A DNA stretch of 64,000 nucleotides from Cellulophaga baltica. Its GTDB lineage: Bacteria; Bacteroidota; Bacteroidia; Flavobacteriales; Flavobacteriaceae. The position numbers were made by a program, and so were the translations under genes. How positions within the stretch are numbered: the first letter of the stretch is position 1; each line of letters opens with the position of its first letter. Where the stretch lies: contig NZ_FNBD01000003.1 of the NCBI RefSeq assembly GCF_900102165.1, positions 1 through 64,000 of the forward strand, read 5' to 3'. Below the pieces are notes generated by a model that saw nothing but the letters and a program-made list of their open reading frames with translations, did no database searches and had not been told where the DNA came from. This document shows, piece by piece, positions 29,687 to 37,569 of the stretch.

Positions 29687-30443
29687 AAGTATCTTGATCT
29701 TCAAGAAATTTTAATTTTTTTCTAGTGGTATCAATATGATCTTTAGATAGTGTGGCATAGCTAACCCCAGGTATATCTGAGAATACCAACTCTTCTCCTA
29801 GCGCATCATACACCGCAGAATGTCCTGGATACTCATGCCCTAAGAAATCAAATCCTGTTCTATTTACACCTATACAATACGCCATATTCTCAATAGCTCT
29901 AGCTTTTAGTAAAGCATCCCAAGCATTAATTCTAGGTTTAGGCCAATTAGCCAGATAAAAAAGCACGTCATATTGTTCTACATTTCTAGACCATACAGGA
30001 AATCGTAAATCATAACAGATGAACGGACATAATTTAAAGTCTTTGAAATTAATGAGGGTTTTACTTGTACCAGCAGTATATACCTTACTTTCTCCCGCTA
30101 GCGTAAATGTGTGCCGTTTATCATAAACAGAAACTTTGTTTGGTTCCACAAAAAAAAGTCGGTTATAATAGTTGCCATTTTCACTGTATACAATACTCCC
30201 CGAGATTGCAATTTGCTTCTGTATAGCCATCTTGCGCATCCAATCTAAGGTTTTTTCACCTTCAGCTTCCTCAATATTTTCGGGATGCATCGTAAACCCC
30301 GTTGTAAACATTTCGGGTAGTAGTACTAAGTCTACTTCTGCCTTAAGAGTGTTAAGCACAGTAGCAATATGATCCCTGTTTTTTTGGGGCTGCTCCCAGT
30401 GCAACGCTGTCTGTACTATAGCTATATTCAACGTATTAGACAT
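29670..30443 (-). CDS. Omega-amidase, nitrilase superfamily (YafV-like)
   Basis: Cytoplasmic carbon-nitrogen hydrolase that deamidates alpha-ketoglutaramate or alpha-ketosuccinamate in characterised relatives, a metabolite-repair role. The Glu-Lys-Cys triad is visible: Glu44 (LLPEMFTTGF), Lys109 (YDKRHTF) and Cys143 (FICYDLRFPVWSRN), the last being the YafV subfamily signature. Full length at 257 residues. The ankyrin gene lies 12 bp upstream in the same direction, so the two are likely one transcript. Confidence 0.92.
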   Translation of the reverse strand: MSNTLNIAIVQTALHWEQPQKNRDHIATVLNTLKAEVDLVLLPEMFTTGFTMHPENIEEAEGEKTLDWMRKMAIQKQIAISGSIVYSENGNYYNRLFFVEPNKVSVYDKRHTFTLAGESKVYTAGTSKTLINFKDFKLCPFICYDLRFPVWSRNVEQYDVLFYLANWPKPRINAWDALLKARAIENMAYCIGVNRTGFDFLGHEYPGHSAVYDALGEELVFSDIPGVSYATLSKDHIDTTRKKLKFLEDQDTFSLEV

Positions 30444-30455
30444 CTATCTAATTTA

Positions 30456-30923
30456 TTAATCCTTAAATAACGCAATAAGCGAGGGTACCGCTTGCATTTC
30501 TGCATGTTCTAAGGCTGTTTTGCCCCGAACGTCCTTTATTGTTTTGTCCGCGCCGTGCTCCAAAAGTAATTTCGCAATGTTTGCTCTATTAAATGTAGCA
30601 GCATAAATTAGCGCCGTAGCTCCCATGCTATTTTGCTCATTAACATTTGCTCCTTTATCAATCAATATTTTAGCAATATCTTCATAACCTTTAAAACAAA
30701 CCCCCATTAAAGCGGTATTGCCAGAAGCATCTTTCATATCTATTTTGGCTCCACTATTTAGTAATAATTCTACAATTTCTAATTGATCATAATAGGTAGC
30801 TAAAATTAAAGGAGAAGACCCGCGTTGATCTTTACTGTGTAATAAAACCGGATTCTGCTTAAGCATAGCATTTACTTCTGTAAAATTGCCATTTCTTATT
30901 TCATTGAAAAAAAATTCATTCAT
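30456..30923 (-). CDS. Ankyrin-repeat protein
   Basis: 155 residues made almost wholly of four ankyrin repeats (DQRGSSPLILATYYDQLEIV, DASGNTALMGVCFKGYEDIA, NSMGATALIYAATFNRANIA, DVRGKTALEHAEMQ). There is no signal peptide, so it is probably a cytoplasmic protein-binding module; the partner is unknown. It precedes the omega-amidase by 12 bp. Small ankyrin proteins of this kind often accompany metabolic or stress genes. Confidence 0.85.
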   Translation of the reverse strand: MNEFFFNEIRNGNFTEVNAMLKQNPVLLHSKDQRGSSPLILATYYDQLEIVELLLNSGAKIDMKDASGNTALMGVCFKGYEDIAKILIDKGANVNEQNSMGATALIYAATFNRANIAKLLLEHGADKTIKDVRGKTALEHAEMQAVPSLIALFKD

Positions 30924-31263
30924 AGGATAAATCTGATATATAAAGATATAAAATAAGCATTTAATTCATTTAATTACTCTAACAAATTGATTAGTTGTAA
31001 GCTTACCCACAATTTCAAATCTGAAAATTTTTAATAAAATGAAGTTAAATCTTACAAGTATATGTACTTTTACCGCCAAATTTACGCTTAAAGACTGTAT
31101 ATAATCACGTTTATTGTATTTAAATAGGATACTTAAATAGATGTATTACTTAGATTGAACATTAGATTAAAATAATATTTTGTACATTAAACACTTACAT
31201 ATTGCTCGTTTTTTCTTACTTTATTAAGAATAATGAACATATAACCCATAATCACAAAGCGCT
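30924..31263. other. Divergent intergenic region, no gene seen
   Basis: An A/T-rich 340-bp region between the ankyrin gene (leftward) and the first PAS kinase (rightward). It must hold promoters for both, but no clean TAnnTTTG with -33 partner stands out; TAATATTTTG near 31173 is the nearest for the kinase. No open frame or strong hairpin was found. Confidence 0.4.
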
Positions 31264-33447
31264 TTGAGTATATTATCCTCCCTAAATTATCTCCAAGATT
31301 TGCCTATCGCTATAACAGTGATTGATTTGAATTTTAAAATTAAAAATCAATCTAGCGCATGGCTAAAAGAGTTTCCTAATGATTTTAATTCTAGCTCTAT
31401 ATCATTCTTAGAATATCATTCAATACCGCAGCAAGTAAAAGTAGAGGTGTTGAAAATGACCGAGAGTCAACAAATTACACCTATAGAATTAGAAGTAAAA
31501 AACCATTTAAATTCTTGGTACCGATGGAAACTTTCCCCTTCTTTTTCGAGTGAAAATAACTTTTCGGGTATCATTATTATTGCTAAGAATATCACGGAAG
31601 AAAGAAGAGAAAGAGAATTATTAAAAAAAGCAGAGCAAGTAGCACAAATTGGCGCATGGGAGTTAGATTTAATATCCAATAAATTATTTTGGACCGATAT
31701 AACTAGAATAATACACGAAGTTCCTGAAGACTATACACCTACATTAGAAAAAGGCATAAATTTTTATAAGGCCGGACATCATAGAGAAACCATTACTGCA
31801 ATTGTAAGCGATTCTATAGCCACTGGTGATACTTGGGATACAGAATTAATTATCATCACCGCTAATAATACTGAAAAATGGGTTCGTGCACGTGGAGAAA
31901 CCGAAATTATAGATGGCAAATGCGTACGTGTATACGGAACTTTTCAAGATATTCATGAACAGAAATTAAAAGACATTGCCTACACCCGCCTTGCCGAAAG
32001 GTTGAAAATAGCAACAAAAACTGCTAAAATTGGAATTTGGGAATATAATTATACCAACAAAAACTTATTTTGGAGTGATGAGATGTTTGATCTCTACAAA
32101 ATACAAAAAGCAGATTTTGATGGTCACAAGAGTTTTTGGGATCAAAGCTTACATCCCGAAGACAGAGAATTTTGCATGCAGAAAGTTAAAGAAGCTTTTG
32201 AACTGAAAAAAGATTTAGAAGTAGAATTTAGAATAATTCTTCCCAACGGAAAAATAAGGAATATCAAATCTGTTGCTTATACAGAAGTAGATATTTTTGG
32301 TGACGCTAAAAAACTTGTTGGTGCAAATTGGGATGTAACAGAGTTAATTTACACACAATTACAGTTAACCAAAAGTGAAGAATCTATGCAACAAGCATTT
32401 GAGAATTCTTCTGTAGGTATGGCTCTAATTGGCCTAGAAGGCAATTGGATTGATGTAAACTCAAGTCTATGTACCAGTGTTGGTTACAGCCGAGAAGAGA
32501 TGATTCAGAAAAAAATCATTGAGGTTACGCACCCCCATGATTGGACCAAAGATTCGCACTTTATTAAAAAGATGCATGAAGGTAAACTTACGAATTACAC
32601 CATTGAAAAACGCTTTTTTCACAAAGATGGCACCATTGTAAATGCCTTGTTAACGGTTACAACAGTTCATAAAGTTAACGGAAAACTATCACATTTCATT
32701 GCTCAAGTGATAGATGTAACGGCAATGATTGCTTCCGAAAATAAAACTAAATCTTTATTAGAGATCACGAAACACCAAAATGAAAGCCTATTAAATTTCG
32801 CTCACATTGTCTCTCATAATTTACGATCGCATTCTACAAATTTATCAATGCTAACCAACTTCCTAAAAGAGGAAACTGATAATGGTGAGAAAGTAAATTT
32901 AGAAAGAATGTTAAGTGATGCTTCTGAAAGTTTAAGTGAAACGGTACACCATTTAAATGAAGTTGTTCACATTACCACTAATACTCAAGAAAATTTAAGT
33001 AATGTAAATTTATTTGATTCTATTAAGCGTGTTGAAAAGAACATATTAGCCTTACTTAAAGAAAAAAATGCCAGTTGTAACATTTTGGTAGAAAAGGACG
33101 TTATTATTAAAGCTGTTCCGGCCTATCTAGATAGTATCTTACTAAATTTATTTACCAATAGTGTAAAATATTCTTCTCAAGAACGGAACCTAGAAATACA
33201 TATAAAAAATAAAATTACCAATAATCAGGTTACCTTACATTTCTCTGATAACGGACAAGGAATCGATCTGAAAAGACACGGAGAAAAACTATTTGGCATG
33301 TATAAAACATTCCATAACCATAAAGATGCAAAAGGAATAGGGCTCTTTATTACCAAGAATCAAGTTGAAGCCATGAATGGGTCTATAACTGTACATAGCA
33401 CCGTAAACAAGGGAACAACCTTTGTATTAACTTTTGAAAAAGCATAA
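31264..33447 (+). CDS. PAS-domain sensor histidine kinase (copy 1)
   Basis: 727 residues without obvious membrane helices, so a cytoplasmic sensor. Four PAS-type modules are visible: about 5-115 (ending KNITEERRERE), 120-235 (WVRARGETEIIDGKCVRVYG), 245-365 (WSDEMFDLYKI, HPEDREF) and 370-490 (EESMQQAFENSSVGMALIGL). A HisKA-like helix follows with His518 in FAHIVSHNLRSH, then HATPase motifs: N box LNLFTNSVKYSS, DNGQGIDL and GIGLFITKNQVEAMNG. It begins at a TTG; no in-frame ATG lies between it and an upstream stop. A response regulator follows 4 bp later. Signal unknown. Confidence 0.9.
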   Translation: MSILSSLNYLQDLPIAITVIDLNFKIKNQSSAWLKEFPNDFNSSSISFLEYHSIPQQVKVEVLKMTESQQITPIELEVKNHLNSWYRWKLSPSFSSENNFSGIIIIAKNITEERRERELLKKAEQVAQIGAWELDLISNKLFWTDITRIIHEVPEDYTPTLEKGINFYKAGHHRETITAIVSDSIATGDTWDTELIIITANNTEKWVRARGETEIIDGKCVRVYGTFQDIHEQKLKDIAYTRLAERLKIATKTAKIGIWEYNYTNKNLFWSDEMFDLYKIQKADFDGHKSFWDQSLHPEDREFCMQKVKEAFELKKDLEVEFRIILPNGKIRNIKSVAYTEVDIFGDAKKLVGANWDVTELIYTQLQLTKSEESMQQAFENSSVGMALIGLEGNWIDVNSSLCTSVGYSREEMIQKKIIEVTHPHDWTKDSHFIKKMHEGKLTNYTIEKRFFHKDGTIVNALLTVTTVHKVNGKLSHFIAQVIDVTAMIASENKTKSLLEITKHQNESLLNFAHIVSHNLRSHSTNLSMLTNFLKEETDNGEKVNLERMLSDASESLSETVHHLNEVVHITTNTQENLSNVNLFDSIKRVEKNILALLKEKNASCNILVEKDVIIKAVPAYLDSILLNLFTNSVKYSSQERNLEIHIKNKITNNQVTLHFSDNGQGIDLKRHGEKLFGMYKTFHNHKDAKGIGLFITKNQVEAMNGSITVHSTVNKGTTFVLTFEKA

Positions 33448-33451
33448 CCCA

Positions 33452-33859
33452 ATGATAGAATATGTAGAAAATGCCTGTGTGATAGATGACGATCCAATCT
33501 CTGTATTTGGTTTAAAGAAAACAATTAAAGAAACAAAATTCTGTAAAGAAATTATCGTTTATGAAAATGGATACGAAGCCATAAATGGACTAAAAGATTT
33601 ACTAAACACTAATAGTAACATACCTCCAATTATATTTTTAGACTTAAATATGCCCATCATGGATGGTTGGGATTTTTTAGAAGACTTTATTAAAATACCC
33701 GAAGAAAACAGAAAAAATGTTAGAATTTATATTATAAGCTCTTCTGTTGACCCTAGAGATTTGATAAAAGCTAAAAGTTATAGTGCGGTAAATAATTTCT
33801 TCGTAAAGCCTGTAACGACTAATGATTTACAGAAGGTAATTGACGAAATTTCGCAATAA
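33452..33859 (+). CDS. Single-domain response regulator (copy 1)
   Basis: A stand-alone receiver of 135 residues. The acidic pocket is Asp12-Asp13-Asp14 (VIDDDP), the phosphorylated residue is Asp64 (IIFLDLNMPIMDGW), the switch Ser run is IISSSVDP, and the Lys is in FFVKPVT. There is no DNA-binding or enzymatic output domain. The ATG at 33452, just after the kinase stop, is preferred to the TTG at 33434 that overlaps it. The DLNMPxMDGW form resembles Rcp1-like regulators. Partner: the kinase upstream. Confidence 0.9.
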   Translation: MIEYVENACVIDDDPISVFGLKKTIKETKFCKEIIVYENGYEAINGLKDLLNTNSNIPPIIFLDLNMPIMDGWDFLEDFIKIPEENRKNVRIYIISSSVDPRDLIKAKSYSAVNNFFVKPVTTNDLQKVIDEISQ

Positions 33860-33950
33860 ATCAACTACATTAGAGTTATATAAATCTTGACTTTCAATAA
33901 TTGTTGTAAATCTTTTCTTAAATTTAATAATCAACTATTAAGTATTTTCT

Positions 33951-35789
33951 ATGGGTTCTTTTTTTTCACAGATTAAAGTCAACGAATCCTTAATAAGAGA
34001 TGCGCCAATCCCAGTTGCGACCTTAAATAGTGAATGTGAATTTCTATCCTCATCAAGGATGTTTTTAAAGGAACACGGCATTACAATTGAAAATATCATT
34101 GATAAGAATTTTTTTGATGTTCTTCCTAGCTTCCCTCCCGCATTTAAAGAAATCTTAGACCGCTGTTTATTAGGAAATTCTTGTCAAAATGAGGGTAAAA
34201 AGTATCTTTTACAGGATGGTAGAAACGTTTGGCTTAAATGGAAAATTAACCCTTGGACAAAAGAAGACGGTTCTGTAGGTGGCCTTGTTATTGTTCTGGA
34301 AAATATTACCGATCACAAAAATATTGACGAGTTAGTCAAAGAAGCTCAAGAAGTAGCTAGAACAGGAGGTTGGCAGCTCAACTTACTTACATACAAGGCT
34401 CAATGGACTAAGATGGTGAATATTATTCATGAAATGCCTCTGGATTATGTTCCTCAGACTTTTGATGAATGCTTTGTACATTTCAAAGAAGGCCGGCACC
34501 GAGATCTGATTCTTAAAGCCACTCATGAGGCTATTGAAAATGGCACCCCTTGGGATGAAGAAGTAATCATGATAACAGGTACAGGTAAAGAACTTTGGAT
34601 TAGAACAAAGGGGCGTGCCGAATTTGTTGATGGAAAATGTGTTAGAATTTATGGTATCTGCCAAGATATAGATCCCTATAAAAGACCACAATTAGCGTAT
34701 AGGGAGGCTGCTGAAAAATTAAAAAGCGCAATATCTGCTTCTAATGTGGGCACCTGGGAGTATGATTTAAATACAGGACATACTATATGGGATGATATTA
34801 ATTTTGAATTACATGATATCGATAAAGAAAATTACACCGGGAGCCTCTATCGGAATTGGAAAAAATCACTACACCCAGATGACATTAAACGCGTACACAA
34901 TGAAGTGGTTTCTTACTACAATGGAAATGGCTCAGGAGTACTGGAGTACCGAGTGCTGTTACCCAATAATAGTGTTCGCAATATTAAAGCAAGTGTTACC
35001 ATTTTAACAGGACCAAAAAATAATAAATTTAGAGCTTTAGGTATTTGTCAAGACATTACCAACGAAAAGAATACCGAAATAAAATTGAAAAAATTTGCAG
35101 AAATTACTGGCGAGCAAAATAATAGCCTCACCAATTTTGCGCATATGGTTTCTCATGATTTACGCTCGCATTCCACCAATCTTTCTGTTTTAACTTCATT
35201 GATTGAAGATGAGAAAGACCCAGAGGAACGCAAACAGATTTTAGAGATGTTAAAAAGTGCTACCAATAGTTTAAACAGCACTGTGTATAATCTGAATGAA
35301 GTGGTACAATCTACGGACACTAATATCCAGTCTAAATTAACTCAAATCAATATTCTAAAAGCAATAACCACCGTTCAAAACAATATTGGTACGTTATTTC
35401 AAGAAAAAAAGGGAATCTGTATGTTAGACGTTGATCCAGACTATTCTGTACATGTGGTACCCGCCTATCTTGACAGTGTCTTACTTAATTTATTTACCAA
35501 TAGTCTAAAATATTGCGCAACGACCAGATCACCAATTATCAAAATTTGCACAACATTAATCGATAAAAAAGTTCAACTAACTTTTGAAGATAATGGCAAA
35601 GGCATCGATATGGCAAAATTTGGTAAAAATATTTTTGGCATGAACAAGACTTTTCATCGTAACAAAGATGCTAGAGGTGTTGGGTTATATATTACAAAAA
35701 ACCAAATTGAAGCCATGGGGGGCACGATAACTGTAACTAGCGAAGTAAATGTAGGCACTAAATTCACCATTAATTTCCAAACCATTTAG
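33951..35789 (+). CDS. PAS-domain sensor histidine kinase (copy 2)
   Basis: 612 residues, a paralogue of the kinase upstream and alike in sequence over the second and third PAS modules (WIRTKGRAEFVDGKCVRIYG against WVRARGETEIIDGKCVRVYG) and the kinase core. Three PAS-type modules are seen, at about 10-122, 130-243 and 253-372; the fourth of copy 1 is absent. The phospho-acceptor is His402 (FAHMVSHDLRSHSTNLS); ATPase motifs are LNLFTNSLKYC, EDNGKGIDM and GVGLYITKNQIEAMGG. It is cytoplasmic by absence of membrane segments. The next regulator starts 2 bp after its stop. Confidence 0.9.
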   Translation: MGSFFSQIKVNESLIRDAPIPVATLNSECEFLSSSRMFLKEHGITIENIIDKNFFDVLPSFPPAFKEILDRCLLGNSCQNEGKKYLLQDGRNVWLKWKINPWTKEDGSVGGLVIVLENITDHKNIDELVKEAQEVARTGGWQLNLLTYKAQWTKMVNIIHEMPLDYVPQTFDECFVHFKEGRHRDLILKATHEAIENGTPWDEEVIMITGTGKELWIRTKGRAEFVDGKCVRIYGICQDIDPYKRPQLAYREAAEKLKSAISASNVGTWEYDLNTGHTIWDDINFELHDIDKENYTGSLYRNWKKSLHPDDIKRVHNEVVSYYNGNGSGVLEYRVLLPNNSVRNIKASVTILTGPKNNKFRALGICQDITNEKNTEIKLKKFAEITGEQNNSLTNFAHMVSHDLRSHSTNLSVLTSLIEDEKDPEERKQILEMLKSATNSLNSTVYNLNEVVQSTDTNIQSKLTQINILKAITTVQNNIGTLFQEKKGICMLDVDPDYSVHVVPAYLDSVLLNLFTNSLKYCATTRSPIIKICTTLIDKKVQLTFEDNGKGIDMAKFGKNIFGMNKTFHRNKDARGVGLYITKNQIEAMGGTITVTSEVNVGTKFTINFQTI

Positions 35790-35791
35790 CT

Positions 35792-36211
35792 ATGAATCCT
35801 TTTATAAAAAAAATCTACTTTGTAGATGACGACCCTATTTTCGTTTTCATATCTAAAAAATTGATGAAAGAAGAAAAATTTACGGAGTCTATCGCAGAAT
35901 TTGAGCATGGAAAACAAGCTATTGAAGCTTTAATAGAATGTGATCAACAAAATGAGTTATTACCTACCGTAATCTTTTTAGACCTTAGCATGCCCGTGAT
36001 GAGTGGTTGGGAATTTCTTGATAGTTTTCAAGCGGCCCCCATAGAGAATAAAGAGCAGATTAAAATTATTGTAATGAGCTCTTCTATCAACCCCTTAGAG
36101 ATAGACATGATTAAAAACTATCCTGTTGTTCATGATTATATAGTTAAACCTATTACCCCGGCAGATTTAAACAAAATTAAAGTTTGTCTCGTTAACGAAT
36201 CCCAGGCGTAA
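35792..36211 (+). CDS. Single-domain response regulator (copy 2)
   Basis: 139-residue receiver-only protein with the acidic pocket at 12-14 (FVDDDP), Asp64 as phospho-acceptor (VIFLDLSMPVMSGW), MSSSINP and the Lys in YIVKPIT. It is a paralogue of the regulator at 33452 and, like it, lacks an output domain. Its 3' end overlaps the convergent DUF5689 gene by 20 bp, and no terminator separates them. Confidence 0.9.
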   Translation: MNPFIKKIYFVDDDPIFVFISKKLMKEEKFTESIAEFEHGKQAIEALIECDQQNELLPTVIFLDLSMPVMSGWEFLDSFQAAPIENKEQIKIIVMSSSINPLEIDMIKNYPVVHDYIVKPITPADLNKIKVCLVNESQA

Positions 36212-37562
36212 AATTAACTGGTGCTTGTTGAGGCATATTAATTGTTCCTGAAGCTCCAGTGTCATTATAAATAAGCCATTCATCAAATGAATAAGCAGTA
36301 TTCCCCTTATTAATTACAGGCTTACGTAATGCTCTACCATCTTCAAATTCATGATTGGTACCGGAACCATCTGTTCCTATAACCCCGAAAATATCAATTA
36401 CTGTATCAAATGGATCTACCAATACTATAATGTCATCCCCATTTGAATCTGCCGCACTACTCGTCGCAACTTCCATATCTGGAGTAAAACCATATACGGT
36501 ATTAAATTCTTTTCCATTTGGGGAAATAACTAGTGTAGAGTTCGCCTCCAAAACAATCCCTGATAAGTTAATTGTTGCACCAACCGTTGTATTTGCATTG
36601 ATATACCTGAGCAAACGCCAATTTTTTAAACTTAATGAAGCTCCCGAATTATACAGTTCAATAAACCGAGCATCTGCATTGTTTTCTGGATCTGCAATTT
36701 CACTGATAAAAACCGAGTTTGATGTAAATTCATCTATTAAATCTTCGCAGCGTTCTTGATCAAATTTCAAATCATTGGTATCTCTTACCACTAAAAAATA
36801 ATCATCATTCTCCTGAAGGAGTACTCCCGTGATTGACCCACTTCCTTTTGGTAAGTTTATATTCTGAAAATCCGAATACCCGCTATTTCTTATAACAATC
36901 TCTCTATCCAAACAGTCTATTAGAGTCCTATCAGTCTCTTGCTCCTTAACAGCATACGTTTCTATTAACTCTGCACTAGCAAATTCAATTTGTTCAATCT
37001 GCACCAACGTATTTTTAAATCGTACCAAACTATCTTGAAGCGAGATTGAAGTAGGAGCAAGCTCCTTGGCTTGTTCACAAGAAATAAATATATGCTGATT
37101 TACAACTGGGGCTGGTAATCTACCTACAGAAATATTCCCAAAAGAACTAAATACACCCCCAATCTTATAGACACCTTTGCTCTTACCTAGATACAATCCT
37201 TTTAATTTTATTAAAATTTTGCTTCCAATAGGATAAAACAAATGACTGTCTCGAATATCTAATTCAATCTGCAAGCCTTCTGTAGGATACTGATAATCAT
37301 CTTGAAGGTGGAGAACTCCAAAAAAATTCCCTGCCTCATCAGATGATATTACGTAGCCTTCTATTATCAAATCTTCTTGTATCTGGATTGTTTCCTCATC
37401 ATACAAATTAAAAATCTGTGTAAATGTAGTATTTGCAAGGAGTTCTTTCTCACAAGAAATTTTCAACTGATCAAAATCTCTATTTTTTACGCAGGAACAA
37501 GGAAGCATTAGAAGTACGCTTATTACCATTAACACCCTAAATAAAAATGATCTATATACCAT
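36192..37562 (-). CDS. DUF5689 lipoprotein with C-terminal lamin-tail domain
   Basis: 456 residues. The signal ends in LMLPCSC, with Cys22 or Cys24 as lipid site. The N-terminal half (YVISSDEAGNFFGVLHLQDD, YPIGSKILIKLKGLYLGKSK, QDSLVRFKNTLVQIEQIEFA) is DUF5689, an OB-like Bacteroidota domain. The C-terminal part (about 290-430; FISEIADPENNADARFIELY, LKNWRLLRY) is a lamin-tail domain, which in bacteria is often attached to secreted nucleases and phosphatases. It follows the 909-residue TonB receptor by 7 bp and is surely its surface partner. Ligand unknown; nucleic acid is suggested by the neighbours. Confidence 0.82.
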   Translation of the reverse strand: MVYRSFLFRVLMVISVLLMLPCSCVKNRDFDQLKISCEKELLANTTFTQIFNLYDEETIQIQEDLIIEGYVISSDEAGNFFGVLHLQDDYQYPTEGLQIELDIRDSHLFYPIGSKILIKLKGLYLGKSKGVYKIGGVFSSFGNISVGRLPAPVVNQHIFISCEQAKELAPTSISLQDSLVRFKNTLVQIEQIEFASAELIETYAVKEQETDRTLIDCLDREIVIRNSGYSDFQNINLPKGSGSITGVLLQENDDYFLVVRDTNDLKFDQERCEDLIDEFTSNSVFISEIADPENNADARFIELYNSGASLSLKNWRLLRYINANTTVGATINLSGIVLEANSTLVISPNGKEFNTVYGFTPDMEVATSSAADSNGDDIIVLVDPFDTVIDIFGVIGTDGSGTNHEFEDGRALRKPVINKGNTAYSFDEWLIYNDTGASGTINMPQQAPVNFTPGIR

Positions 37563-37569
37563 AATATGA

